Below the pieces are notes generated by a model that saw nothing but the letters and a program-made list of their open reading frames with translations, did no database searches and was not told the origin of the DNA. Positions 1 through 10,718 of a stretch of DNA of 64,000 nucleotides are shown here, one piece after another. Made by a program: the position numbers and the translations under genes. The stretch's first letter is position 1; every line of letters starts with the position of its first letter. This stretch comes from Coix lacryma-jobi var. lacryma-jobi (lineage: Eukaryota; Streptophyta; Magnoliopsida; Poales; Poaceae). The stretch is from contig CM019829.1 of the NCBI GenBank assembly GCA_009763385.1, positions 37,737,705 through 37,801,704 of the forward strand. Direction: 5' to 3'.

Positions 1-387
1 ATTTCTCACAATGGTGCTATGTGAAACATCAAGCCGATTAAGACTACATTTGCACCAAAATTCAAGCCGAATCTGAACTTTTCTTATTCGGCTTGGCCAT
101 ATTATGATCCATGGAGTATGACATGTTGAAGCCTGTGGTGATTCATTACTATTGGTACAACAAGTCACTCATATGTTTTGGTGTTTTAAAGGATCACATA
201 ATGCATATCTTGACGAGTACATTTCCATCATTAATACTTACTGAATTTCAAAATCGGCATATTACAATGCATGATAATTTTAAGGCCAACATGTTAGCTT
301 GATAAGCATCTGGCTATGACATCGGTAGGCATAATTTTCACATTAAAGGAAAAGTCGATGCATCAAATTTTATGAACAGATTATAAA

Positions 388-650
388 GAACCAACTAAGT
401 CGGCTTGTCAGGCTGACCAGGTTGAATCTGAACCAACTCAGTCGGCTTGTCTGGCCGACCAGGTTGAATCTAAACCAACTCAGTAGGCTTGTCCGGCCGA
501 CCAGGTTGAATCTGAACCAACTCAGTCGGCTTGTCTGGCCGACCAGGTTGAATCTAAACCAACTCAGTCGACTTGTCCAGTAGACCAGGTTGAATCTGAC
601 CAACTCAGCCGGTCTGCGGAGTCGGCCAGGTCGACTTTGAGCCAACTGAG
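388..650 (+). repeat. 42-bp minisatellite in the Gypsy 3' region
   Basis: Five 42-bp units start at 388, 430, 472, 514 and 556, followed by a degenerate sixth. Each contains the core ccaactcagtcggcttgt and ends in accaggttgaatct. Because 42 is a multiple of three, the minus strand shows an open frame with a 14-residue repeat (LVGQTSRLSWFRFN-like). That frame is a by-product of the repeat, and I do not call it a gene. Confidence 0.85.
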
Positions 651-668
651 TCAGTTTGCCAAATCATC

Positions 669-908
669 TTGGTTGGCTCCGATACGGCTAGCCCAGTTGA
701 TTCATCCATAGAACTTCCAGATCAGCCCGAATTAATTTTTAACAAAAGCAAGGCCGATTTGGAAGATTGGAAAACTCCCATGTTGAAATATTTTCGTGAT
801 CCAAGCGCTGAAGTTGATGACAATGTTTGGCGGAGTACATTTAAATATATGATGTATAACAATAGCTCTATCAAAGGACTGCCGAAGATTCATTGCTTAA
901 GTGTTTGA
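669..908 (+). pseudogene. Gypsy pol remnant (RNase H to integrase linker)
   Basis: About 79 codons are open. The middle of the product (DLEDWKTPMLKYFRDP, then VWRSTFKYMMYN) resembles the linker between RNase H and the integrase zinc domain of Gypsy polyproteins, where a DWR.P...YL.DP block is usual. The similarity stops at about 890, and neither the HHCC zinc motif nor the DDE core follows before the LTR. It is therefore a deleted fragment with no possible function. The assignment is from remembered family motifs only. Confidence 0.5.
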
Positions 909-1170
909 GATCTGATCAAGCAAGACTGACTATGAGAGTCATCCATGCACTTTGATTAAACTCATCAAGGGAGAAAATTGGGATAATCCATGGAGGTGAC
1001 CTTGAACAAGCACCAGGTTGGAAAGTCTTGTATAGAGTGATCAAAATGGTGTTCAAAAATTCATATGGTCGATGTATACATCCTCTTTAGATGTTATATA
1101 GCAGATGAGTTGAGTATCGTTGCTATTTAGTGCTTTAATTATGTTTTTATGTTCAATGTATTATTCACCT

Positions 1171-1185
1171 AAAACAGGGGGCATA
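1171..1185 (+). promoter_or_regulatory. Polypurine tract of the left Gypsy element
   Basis: The run aaaacagggggcata ends directly at the LTR start (tgttgacact). This is the usual position of the plus-strand DNA priming site and fixes the orientation of the element as plus. Confidence 0.7.
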
Positions 1186-1882
1186 TGTTGACACTCAAAA
1201 GTGTCCCAAGCGTATAATGGACTCCACCATCAAGTTTCTGTCGTCAAGATGGCTGAGACCTCTTGAGAAACTTCCGACCAGGTCTCTTGAGAGATTTCCG
1301 ACCAGGTAAAACTGATCAGAAGCGGCAAGACAACAATAGAGACCAGCTCCATTAAACCTGCATATACGTACAAGATGGAAATTGCATGTACATGCCATAA
1401 CCGAATAAACAAGTCCTATTTGGAATTTTATTCGGTCAGGAGTCCTATTTGGTTACGGGAAGACCAACCGCCCTATAAATATAAAGGGTGACGACCGATT
1501 GAGATCCCATCTATCCAATCGTCAAATCAATCTACTACAACCCCTTTGCCCTCTTCTCCAACCTCATGATGTTCATCCCTTGATCCGACGACCAAGGATG
1601 GCGCCCTAGGCTCGTCGGCCGACCTAGGGCAACCCGGCGACGTCCATGCCTTGACGGGGTCTCTCCCGGGCAAGAGCTTTGACGTTTACTTTGCTAGTTT
1701 GCCTGAAAACTAGTCGTTCTTTGCCACGTAAGTGCGATAGCTATCCTTTGCCAGTTTGCTTGTAAACCTAGCCGCCCCTCACCACGTAAGTGTGACCTCC
1801 TCGCTGCGTTCTTTGGTCCGTAGCGACCCAGGCGTCCAAAGCTCTAGCTGGTGTGTGATCCGGAACACTTTCGGCGTCAACA
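1186..1882 (+). repeat. 3' LTR of the left Gypsy element
   Basis: This 697-bp LTR begins tgttgacact and ends ggcgtcaaca, giving the expected TG...CA ends and a short terminal inverted repeat (tgttgac/gtcaaca). A TATA box lies at 1473-1481. The bases after it, ctaag, would be the target duplication, but the 5' end of the element is outside the window, so this cannot be tested. A solo LTR is unlikely because a polypurine tract and internal DNA precede it. Confidence 0.8.
1473..1481 (+). promoter_or_regulatory. TATA box in LTR
   Basis: The sequence ctataaata lies 288 bp into the LTR, a normal position for the U3 core promoter of a plant LTR retrotransposon. Confidence 0.6.
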
Positions 1883-3279
1883 CTAAGGAATAGAAGATTT
1901 GCGATGCTAGGGCCAGTCTACCCATTCCTCGCCAATTTCATCTAGCAATGTTTCTACCGACAAATAAACACCACAACTAGTGGAAGACATTAGATTAAGC
2001 CATGTAGCAATAATAGTGTACCTTACGAAATCCATTGGTTATCATTTTGTTGGTGGTTGGAATAATTGAGTTGAGGTTTAACAACAAGCCCTCCCTTGGT
2101 TGGACCTTTGCTCATCCCAAGGAAAGCAGGTGGAGGAATTAAAGTTAAAAGATTGAACAAGAACTAAAGTGATTTTTAACGCACAACTTTGCAAGATACA
2201 AAGCTAGCATAAATAATATTCCATGGTGTCCTCATTATTACCTCATACTTATAGGGTTTGAAGTGGCTATGATATTGCTTGCCTTTGGTGGTCGAGGAAT
2301 GGAATAGCTCGACTGAAAACATAGCTTCCCTTCCCTTTCAAGCATGCTTATAGTTTTAGTATATTTCAAAAGAAGTCTCTAGCTCACTATATATACTCCT
2401 CAAGTAGTACTCATAGGTCACTCAAGTGGTTATTGTACATCCTCGCCAATGGACAATGGTCGTTCTCTTTTCCTACAACCTACAAGCTTATGTGGTACAG
2501 GCTTACGTATATTTCTGCATATTGTTGAGCCAAAGATTATTTCTATCGAACATTGTTCCCATTCTTGTTATGATCACCGAAGTAGAAATGTTAAGGGTGA
2601 GGGATAGAATGGACTCACGCTCAAGGATGTATTAAACACAAGTAGAGAGGGCTTGTGTTTGTTGATAGATATAGTCTAGCATGAGTTTCTTATTCTGAAA
2701 ATAGATCCCTTTCTTTGGAACGTTTGGACACTTTAGATAATGGTTCCCATTCCTTTTTTTCTCTCTTCCTCTTTTTCTATTCTCTATTTCTCCTTCTTTT
2801 TTTAGATAGCTCTCCATGCCAATGTTTTTAAGGTATTTTTGAAGGAGAAAAGGAAAATAAGGTGAGGGGATAGACCATAGGAGTGCATGGATCCAAGGAT
2901 ATACATGAAGAAATTGAAGTATGGTTTATAAATGATCGAAAGTTGTAGGGGCACATTGTGTTTCTCATCAAAATTGTCCCTGGGGTTTTCCTTGTGAAAA
3001 TTCCTAAGGAAAGCATTTTTCTACCTTTTTTGTGTCTTTCCCCTAGGGTTTCATTTCTAAGGAATCGGGTCGATTCCAATAGTATGGGTGAATCCAAGTA
3101 GGAGGATTCAATAGCACTATGTATGGGAAGGCTAGAATTCGAAAAGTTACCTAAAGGAAAATGGTTGATGTTTGAAAGGCACCATGTTAGCCGAGTAAAA
3201 CTGAACTGCTTTATCTACTGGAGCGACATATCAAGACTTCCTTATTTTAGGAAAAGAGGAATAGTGACCAGCGGTGGTG
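1883..3279. other. Anonymous AT-rich DNA, no gene seen
   Basis: Open frames here are short (under 90 codons), overlap on both strands and carry no recognisable motif. A pyrimidine-rich low-complexity stretch lies at 2745-2805. I see no transposon ends or splice-supported coding region. The segment lies between the Gypsy LTR and the MULE target duplication. Confidence 0.6.
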
Positions 3280-3288
3280 CTATGGTTT
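3280..3288 (+). repeat. MULE target site duplication, left copy
   Basis: The 9-mer ctatggttt is repeated exactly at 7802-7810. Nine bases is the usual duplication made by Mutator-like transposases. The two copies flank matching terminal inverted repeats. Confidence 0.9.
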
Positions 3289-4270
3289 GAGAAAATACCT
3301 TTTCTATGCCATCAAAACTTATAAGTGTCCCTTATTTACCATTGTAAATTATACATTCTCTTAGAGCAACTCCAAGAGATTAGCTAAAAATAGATTCCAA
3401 AATTCATTTTTTAGCTATTATCTAAAATAAAATGCCTTCAGTAAAGCTAGTGCACTCTAACAATCTTTGTATTTCTCCTTCTACATTTTAAAAACTGAAA
3501 ATTCATCGCTCTTTTTTCGATCCAACGCGGCAAGACAACCTGTCACCACCAGAAGCCGTCACTAGGCCAGGCATCCGCGGTGCACATACTTCTGATGTGA
3601 TGTTGGTGTATACACGTATTTTTTTGCTTGTACATCGCCTTCGTGAATCATGCAGCACAGGCCCTTGTTAGGGTCAAGGTCGAGCTACCCACGAGCTGCA
3701 GCAAGCTCATAGCGTGGCTATCAGGACTTCGAGGGAGCCAACTCCGATATCATCGATCTAGCATTCTCACCAAGAGGACACAGAGGCAGGAGACGAACAA
3801 CGAGAAGAGGGGAGCGCGCCCAGGCCCAGCAGTCGCGCAAGCGACGCACCCGTTGTTGCGGCAGCAGCGACATGGTGAGACGGCGGCAACTTGTGCTTGC
3901 CGGATGCTGGAGGAAATGCACCACGTGAAAGAGGAAAGACGCCAGAACAAGCCTACACCGCACGAGGAAGAGCCACCGAGCATGCAAAAATTCACTATAG
4001 CGAGCAAGACCGACTATCTTTTTTTTTTAGCTTCCGAGTTCTCCGGGATGGAGAGCGGATAGATTTACAGATAGACTTGGAGAGCCTGTTGGAGATGATT
4101 TTGAGTCCATATTAGTTAAATATAGCTTTACAAAATACTTTAGCTAATCTCTTGAAGATGCTCTTAAAAGCCATTAATATAAATTTATGATCCCTTATAT
4201 ATACCACTAATTTGACAAGTGCCGTCATCCGTTAATGGGCCAATTCATTTCCAATTCTACCCTCCTCATC
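3289..4270 (+). repeat. MULE left terminal inverted repeat, split by a MITE
   Basis: The two parts, 3289-3360 and about 4167-4270, together match the reverse complement of 7615-7801. Shared blocks include atgccatcaaaacttataa, taaattatacatt and tttatgatcccttatat. The interruption is the Harbinger-like MITE plus its duplicated TTA. The inner edge of the repeat is approximate. Confidence 0.85.
3361..4166 (+). mobile_element. 800-bp PIF/Harbinger-like MITE with TTA duplication
   Basis: The element occupies 3364-4163 and is flanked by TTA on both sides, the target preferred by PIF/Harbinger transposases. The left end gagcaactccaagagattag pairs with the right end, which reads as gagcatcttcaagagattag on the minus strand, so the termini are inverted repeats continuing through agctaaa. 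Inside is a GC-richer segment (about 3520-4010) with open frames on both strands of up to 144 codons. None of these resembles a transposase, so the element is non-autonomous and may carry captured DNA. Confidence 0.8.
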
Positions 4271-4429
4271 TATACGAACCAAAGAACAGAGGGAGATGCG
4301 GCCAAGAGTCCAACCCTAGCTCGTACAGTCGTACTCATCTCTGGCGGCTGGCTCTCGGCGAGTGCGCCCCCTCCGCCCCGCTTCCCTTCGAGCGTGCCCC
4401 CTATCGCGGCGGGAGCCGCTCCCCCAGCA

Positions 4430-4640
4430 AGCGCGCCCGCCTACGACGACGCCCCTCCGTTCTGCCTCCGTCCTCAAGCGCGCCCGCCTGTGACAACGCC
4501 CCTCCGTTCCGCCTCCGTCCTCGAGCGCGCCCGCCTGCGACGACGCCGCCTCCGCTCCGTCTCCGTCTTCGAGCTTGCCCGCCTGCGGCGACGCCCCCTC
4601 CGCTCCGCCTCCGTCCTCGAGCGCGCCCGACTGCATCTCC
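4430..4640 (+). repeat. About 48-bp tandem repeat in the MULE gene leader
   Basis: GC-rich units beginning gcgcgcccgcctgcgacgac recur at 4431, 4478, 4525, 4573 and 4621, with spacings of 47-48 bp. They lie upstream of the first exon of the transposase gene. The proline/alanine/arginine-rich open frames of up to 205 codons in this interval reflect the repeat composition. Confidence 0.75.
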
Positions 4641-4783
4641 CGGTGAGCGTGCCCGCCTGTGACGGCCCGCTCCGCTCCGCTTCCCGACTCCCCTTCCGCT
4701 CCACGAGTACTCCCTTTCACCTCCTGGTTGTGTTGTCCCCATCAGGTCGTCACGCCCCCACCAGGACAGCTCATGATCTGAAG

Positions 4784-7266
4784 ATGAGTAGCCCAAGAGG
4801 CATGGCGATGCCTCCACAAGGCAATGAGAGTTCTTGGCTCCCGGAAGGGTAAGAACTGTTCTCATAATTTTCCTTTTTTATTTATCTGATTGTAATTATG
4901 GAAAATAATTGCAATTGTTAGAGAATAAATAGTTTTGATGGTCCGTTCATTCACAGGATGGACCCGAAGTCAAGTTACTTACTCAAAATCAGACTCGCTG
5001 GAAATCCTAAAAAGCGTAGGAAGGAGTTCTCATGCTTTAGATGCACTAAGGTCGTCGATTCTGATCTATGTAATTTTAAGGACCTTGTCGAAGAAATTGT
5101 TGATCAGTACCCTCATGGATATAATGAGGTAGTGCATTTTTTTATTATGATGGTGTCCAAAAAACATTCCTAAAAGTCACAACAGATCAGGACCTACTTG
5201 AAATGTTTAGCAAGCATGTTAATGTCAAGATAGTTCACTTGACAATTGCATACACCGAGCCCAATGAGTGCTACATTCCTGAACTAGATAATGAAGCTTT
5301 GCATCCAGATGTGGTTCGTATTCCATTCACACCATCTCTGGTTTCTCCATCTCTAGCTACAACAAGCCATTCGACTAATCCTGCAACAATTCTGATATTG
5401 CCAAAACAGCCCGATGAGTCTACAACAAGCATAAGTCAGTCAGATGATGACGATGACAATGATGGTTATCTTGCAAACCCTGAACCACATAATGAACATG
5501 TGGGTGTTGATGATGAAGGCTTGTATTTAGTTGCTCATAAGGAAGCTAGAGAGGACAGTGTATCTGAGTCAGATTTTGATTCTAATTCGTCTGATTCTGA
5601 GTCTGATTCTGATGAGTACACAGAAGAGGATGGGTTAATTGGGAGAGATCCTCTCCCACCTATGCCAATTGTAGCTTATGACAAAGAAGATCCTCCAATG
5701 AGTGTAGGAAGCATATATCCCAACATGAAAGAATTTAGATTGGCACTATCACAACATGCAATCAAACGTGAATTTGAGTTTAACACTGAAAAGAGTGACC
5801 CAGGGAGACTGAGGGCCTATTGTTCAAGGATATGGGCAATTCCATACTAGGATATGGGCAAGAAGCCAATTCTGGACCCATTGCAAAGTGGATTACATCA
5901 CCAACAATTTGGCGAAGTGCTTCAATAATTGGATCAAGAAGTACAAGTGCTTGAATTTGGATGAGCTTATGGATAAGATTAGGCAACTTCTTATGGAAAA
6001 ATGGGATATACGAAGAACAATTTCAAGAAAGATTAAAGGGGTAATTCTCCCACACATCATCAAGGAATTGAAGGAACAAAGTAGGAATTTGGACATGGAT
6101 GTACAGAGGAGTGGGGACATTCTTGCAGAGGTGTCAGTGAAGGGTGGTAGTGGCTACAAATTTGTAGTCAACCTAGCTGAAAGAACTTGTTACTGTAGGA
6201 GATGGCAGATCTCAGGCATTCCTTGTAGACGTGCCATTGCATTCATCACTCATCTTAGGGAACCATTAGAGAAATATGTTGACATGTACTATTCAGTTGA
6301 GAAGTTTACAGCTGCATATGAGGCCCTTATCCCCACTATGCCTGACAAGTCACAATGGCCAGAATCAAACCATGGTTTCTTCATGCATCCACCACTTCTT
6401 ATCTCAACTGCTGGTAGAAGACATACCCAAAGGTTCAAAGGATCAGGTCAGTCGGGGGCAGCACAACAAGAAAGAAAGGTTCACATCAATGCCCAATTTG
6501 CAAGGGATATGGCCATCGCTGGTATAATTGCAAAAAAGGTGACCCTGAAGACATAGCAGCAATGCAAGCTGTGAAGTAAGCATTCTGATTTTTTTACAAT
6601 TGCCCTTTTTATCAAACCCGAACTGAACATTTAGCTGATATATTTTTATGTTATTATTGAAACATAGGGGTCCGTCAAAGAAAAGGAAGAAACTCATTCA
6701 ACCATCAAATGAAACCAGCATTGTCCCTGTAGACCCAATACCTAAAAAAATGTTTTTTCCTCCTAGGTATGAATCTGTACACTCACATTCTCTATTGTTT
6801 TGTGATTACATTCTGATATTTTTGTGAAAACCTACATTCATTTCTATTTCAGTCAAGCCTCACTTAGCTTAAGCTCAGGAAACTCTCTAAGGTATTTTTA
6901 TTTTATTGCTTACACATTATTTTTGTAACATTGATCTTGCTATTATCCTAAAGTATACAACTCTTGTGCAGGTCTGGAAAGGGCTCAAACCAACCTGAGC
7001 AACTTTCCATTGAGCTCTCTTTGTTTTCTCCAGGTGAAACCACACCACCTCCTACCATGTCCATGGCTACAGAAAAGAAAAAGACTAAAGGGGAGGTCAA
7101 GACACTAGAGAAGAAAAAGAGGAAGGCAACAGGGAAGAAAAAGAACAAAGAAGTTCCAGTCCCACCTGAAAGTCCAGCTATGTGTACTAGAAGCAAAACA
7201 CCTCAAAGGAGTAGCCCTGCCTCACATACTAGGAGCAAGAGAAAGCTTCGAGACCTCAATTTGTAG
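4784..7266 (+). pseudogene. mudrA-like MULE transposase gene, catalytic core deleted
   Basis: Exon 1 runs from ATG 4784 to 4848. Exon 2 starts at 4957 and encodes a PB1-like N-terminal domain. The reading frame is broken near 5140 in a run of eight T. It resumes at 5203 with an acidic linker and a MuDR-type domain (about 5700-5830). The DDE core then is missing. The frame picks up at about 5890 with the C-terminal part, a SWIM-type finger (CYC...PCRR at 6189-6235) and a CCHC knuckle (CPICKGYGHRWYNC, about 6490-6530) reached by another frame change. The 3' exons splice in frame: introns 6576-6667, 6767-6852 and 6892-6971 have GT/AG borders. The last exon ends at 7266 in a lysine-rich tail. The SWIM histidine is replaced by arginine. 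The gene cannot encode active transposase. Confidence 0.85.
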
Positions 7267-7614
7267 TTGTTGTAGTTCATTTTGAATGAGGACGCTTCTT
7301 ATATTGCTTGGTCTTTGCGAAACCAAGTCTCCTGTTATTTTGTTGGGCCTATGTGGGTTAATATCTGCTATCATATGTTTTCCTCCAACTTATATGGCTG
7401 TTCAGATGCTTCAGAATGATGCTGTAATGAACATCAATGCTTACTTGGACAGCAATGACTGCTTAAAAATGATGCTTGAATGCAAACCATTTCTGCTATG
7501 TTTTGGTCATTTGTGCATGTCTTCATGTCATATTTGTCTATTTCGGTCGATTCATATATGCTGTTGATTTTTATCAGTGCAATGGCATGTAAGGGATGAG
7601 ACTATAAAATTAAT
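7267..7614 (+). other. MULE 3' flank between gene and right terminal repeat
   Basis: This is AT-rich sequence after the last transposase exon. It has a 93-codon open frame (7286-7567) without recognisable motifs, probably the 3' untranslated region of the MULE gene. Confidence 0.5.
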
Positions 7615-7801
7615 CTTCATTTCACAACAGGGGTATAATTGTCTTTTCATCCCATCACTTAACAGCAACATAACTGCAGTTTGACAGTCATGGCATATAA
7701 GGGATCATAAATCTATATTGATGGTTTTAAAGGGAATGTATAATTTACGATGACGAGTAAGAGATATTTATAAGTTTTGATGGCATACAGGGGATTTTCC
7801 C
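7615..7801 (-). repeat. MULE right terminal inverted repeat
   Basis: Its reverse complement matches the left terminal repeat, beginning gggaaaatcccctgtatgcc. The outer boundary is fixed by the 9-bp duplication that follows. The inner boundary is approximate. Confidence 0.85.
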
Positions 7802-7810
7802 CTATGGTTT
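7802..7810 (+). repeat. MULE target site duplication, right copy
   Basis: The sequence ctatggttt is identical to 3280-3288. Confidence 0.9.
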
Positions 7811-8271
7811 TGGTGGCTAAACTCGGAGAAGATGAAAATCTTTTGTATTTTAGGAAGGAGGGAGTAATGCACAGTCCAATAATAATAATATAACTTATGG
7901 ACGTAAAAATAGCTATATTTATGCACTTATTAAAACTCATGCAAGAGAGATTAGTATAGCAACTATTATTACCCGACATCAATTTGGCCCTTCTCTTGGC
8001 GTGGAATACCTGTACCACGTCTCACTAGGACTCTAGGACTAAGAGAAAGAGAGGCCAGACTCTCTAGCAGTTTATTTCCATCTACATGGAGTATATCGGT
8101 GTGCTTCCTTCGGGGCTAAGAAAATTTCCAACATTGGAAATTTCCATGTATGAGAACTCTTGTTGGTTAGTAGGAAGGTTATGCAATCAACAGCACCTTT
8201 GTCTTGTTTCTCTCGTCTTATCTATCATCTATACTAGCTTTCTTAATAATTTGACCCTCTGTTTTAAGATA

Positions 8272-8651
8272 CTACTTCCTCTATTTCAAACGGAATGACT
8301 TGTTAGGTGTGGTTTCAATAATTCTAGAGTGCCAACAAGAAAAAACTAAATAACTATGGTACCAATGTTTAGTCTTATAAAAATATAAGGGATCTAGAGT
8401 TCAAAATTTCTAGTAAGGTATTTTATGTCCTCAACTCCTCTCTCTCCTATATCTTTTTTATCAGGAAATATTAAAATTTAGTGTCTTAAAATGTAGCGTG
8501 ACCCAAAGTAGTCAGGTAGTAACTTAGGAAAAATAACTTAACTACTTCTCTGCATTCTAATTAGTAAGGGGCAATATGGTCTTTTTTTATCATGCTCCTT
8601 ATTTTATCTGAGAATCCCTTAGATATCTAGTATTTTAGGACAGAAGTAATA
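8272..8651. mobile_element. Degenerate Stowaway-like MITE
   Basis: The left end ctacttcctctatttcaaa and the right end ttttaggacagaagtaata are imperfect inverted repeats of the Stowaway type (consensus ctccctccgtcc...), separated by AT-rich DNA. No intact TA duplication can be assigned with certainty. Confidence 0.35.
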
Positions 8652-8654
8652 GCG

Positions 8655-9070
8655 GGCTATAGTGGCAAAAGAACCCTACAAAATCATTTAAATATTATTA
8701 GATATTTTAAGGATTGTAATATCAGGTTTTATAGTTAAAGTGTTATGTAGTCAACTCTTAGTATGCTAGAGGTTATATAGATTTTTTTCTACCGTTTGCT
8801 GACTCAGACCATGTCAGCACCCATACACAGCTAGAAAGAGGGCTAAAATGAATACTCATACCAGTATAGTAGGTTATGATGTCAAAACAACCCTACAAAA
8901 TTATTTGGAAGGCTATTTGGATATTATTAGATACTTTAAGGCATAAATATCAGATTCTATTGTTGATGAGGGGTCATATAGTCAAGCCTTAATATATTAG
9001 GATTTATGTAATTTTTTTGTACCATTTATTCACTCACACCATGTCAGCACCCATGTAATATGGCACATCA
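8655..9070 (+). repeat. About 220-bp direct duplication
   Basis: Two diverged copies share ccctacaaaat, tattattagata, tagtcaa and ccatgtcagcacccat in the same order. The first block lies at 8674 and 8891, the last at 8811 and 9041, giving offsets of 217 and 230 bp. A shorter third similarity (aaaacgacc, then catttaaat) follows at 9090-9180. The function is unknown. Confidence 0.7.
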
Positions 9071-9289
9071 ACGAAACTGCTTTCAAAACGACCTTAGAGG
9101 TCATTTAAATTACTTTTAATACTTTAAATTATATAGAATACTTTGTTTTATAGGTGACGGATAGAAGTAGATAATCGCTAATACTTATTTATGTTAATTA
9201 TTAGATAAAATTTAAGCAAGCCTCATATATTTATAAGGCAAAACAGAGGAAAGAACTATTTACCTATAATTTAAGACACGGAAGATATA

Positions 9290-9969
9290 CACATTCTAGC
9301 CCTGTTGGGGGGCAAATTTCTGGATTCCCTGTAACTTATAAGAGGATCAAGGAACTCTTTATTTGGCCAGGCATGAAGAACATGATTAAACAGTTTGTTG
9401 CCCGGTGCACTATTTGCCAACAGGCTAAACCTGAGAGAGTTAAGTATCCTGGACTCTTACAGCCTCTTCCTATCCCTCAGTTAGCCTTGATTTCATTGAA
9501 GGACTGCCAACTTCTCAACACTTCAACTGCATCTTAGTGGTGGTTGACAAATTCTCCAAATTTGCTCATTTTATTCCATTGAAGCACCCTTTCACAACTT
9601 TTCAAGTAGTTGTTGCTTTTATGGACAACATATTTAAACTGCATGGACTGCCAGAGTCAATCATTTCTGATAGAGACAGGATATTCACCAACTCTCTTTG
9701 GCAAGAACTGTTTAAAATGACTAAGACACAACTCAAAATGAGCACAACTTATCATCCCCAAATAGACGGACAGACTGAAAGAGTAAATCAGTGCTTGGAG
9801 AGCTATCGCAGGTGTTTTGTTCATGCTTGTCCTCAAAAATGGAAAAAGTGGCTTGCTCTAGCTGAATTTTGGTATAACATAAGCTTCCATACATCTCTTA
9901 ATACCACACCATTTGAAGTTCTGTATGGGCAAAAGCCTCGACACTTTGGTATTGATGTGGTTCAGTCTT
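9290..9969 (+). pseudogene. Reina-like integrase, first part
   Basis: The conceptual product contains the integrase zinc region (HSSPVGG..., RCTICQQAKPE) and the catalytic core. The core shows SLDFIEGLP, VVVDKFSKFAHFIPL, SDRDRIF and TYHPQIDGQTERVNQ, so the D, D and E of the DD35E triad are present. Defects are visible. The second zinc histidine is replaced by an inserted codon (GGQISG instead of GGHSG). A small deletion near 9485 also shifts the frame just before the first catalytic aspartate. The coding sequence stops at 9969 where the Athila element entered, and continues in the same frame at 33692 (VVQS then CAILDLNEW). Confidence 0.85.
9965..9969 (+). repeat. Athila target site duplication, left copy
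   Basis: The sequence gtctt is repeated at 33692-33696 directly after the far LTR, as expected for a 5-bp retroviral-type duplication. Confidence 0.9.
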
Positions 9970-10707
9970 TGTTGACACCTGGGGTGGCACGCAGAAGAAA
10001 CCGCAAGCGCACGGCTGTCAGTTGTAGCTTTTCACCTCAGAGTATTCTGGGGTATCGAATCCACGAGGAACGCGAAGTGATTTTGAGAAAACTAAGGGGT
10101 AAGGATATCTAGGATAGTTGAAGGGAACGGGCACTATCTACTGGGGTAGATCCTAGTTCTATTAGACTTCTAGTGATTTAAGTTCTTTACTAGTGTATTA
10201 TGGGCGTACTAGCCTTTACCACTGACTTAGGTTGAACGCTAGCACAACGAGCCCTACTGTTAAACTAGACCAACTACGTGGTGGAATTCAAGGCGCACAG
10301 GGCTGTCACCACCTGCTTGCTACCACAGCTATCCGGGGGCCTAGCCGTATTCACTGGCAATATATAGCCTAAGTACCACACTTAATCTATATACTACTAC
10401 TACTAGCCCTGTACTAGAACTAGAGCACTTGAAAGTAATATCAAGCAATGAAACAAACACACAAGTACTGAAAGTAAATACTTGAAGATAAAATAGATAC
10501 TAAGTTACCAAAGTTGAAGCGCAGAGCAGAGCGAAGCAGGGGTCTCCGACAACTCCGAAGCTCTCCAGACTTCTACTCTTCTCCTCTCCAGCCCCTCTTC
10601 TAGTGAGGCACTCACACTCTCTCTAATCTCTCTAACATAGCAAGTGGTCTAACCTAACCAAATGGGGAGGAATGATGTGAGGCTCTCCGAATGAGAGCTC
10701 AATGGGG

Positions 10708-10718
10708 CCTATTTATAG
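10708..10718 (-). promoter_or_regulatory. TATA box in Athila LTR (left copy)
   Basis: The minus strand reads ctataaatagg about 570 bp from the U3 outer end. The equivalent in the right LTR is 33114-33124, which is the one that would drive the element. Transcription from there would run directly into the nested Tekay. Confidence 0.6.

Larger units (their letters stand above)
1..1185 (+). mobile_element. Truncated internal 3' part of a Ty3/Gypsy retrotransposon
   Basis: The window opens inside an LTR retrotransposon. A pol remnant is visible at 669-908. A purine-rich stretch at 1171-1184 lies directly before an LTR that starts at 1186, which places this DNA at the 3' end of a plus-strand element. 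Most of the integrase coding region is missing between the pol remnant and the LTR, so the copy is internally deleted. The rest of the element lies outside the window. Its LTR differs from that of the Gypsy element at 58887, so the two are different families. Confidence 0.75.
3289..7801 (+). mobile_element. Mutator-like DNA transposon (MULE), defective
   Basis: The element is bounded by a perfect 9-bp duplication and by long terminal inverted repeats. The left end (gagaaaatacc) matches the reverse complement of the right end (gggaaaatccc). Similarity continues for about 180 bp on each side once the MITE at 3364-4163 is removed from the left repeat. Between the repeats lies a spliced mudrA-like gene (4784-7266) that has lost the DDE transposase core, so the element cannot move itself. 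The nested MITE shows that this copy was already in place before the MITE arrived. Confidence 0.9.
7811..9288. other. Anonymous AT-rich DNA with MITE debris
   Basis: No credible gene was seen. At 7843-7867 the sequence gtattttaggaaggagggagta looks like one end of a Stowaway MITE, but I could not find its partner. A Stowaway-like piece (8272-8651) and a tandemly duplicated segment (8655-9070) are listed separately. Confidence 0.5.

Noticed and set aside
3628..4062. 144-codon frame inside the MITE
   Set aside because: It has no similarity to a transposase, and opposing frames of 85-88 codons overlap it. The element is clearly non-autonomous.
4219..4865. Frames of up to 205 codons upstream of the MULE gene
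   Set aside because: They are generated by a 48-bp GC-rich tandem repeat and are open on both strands.
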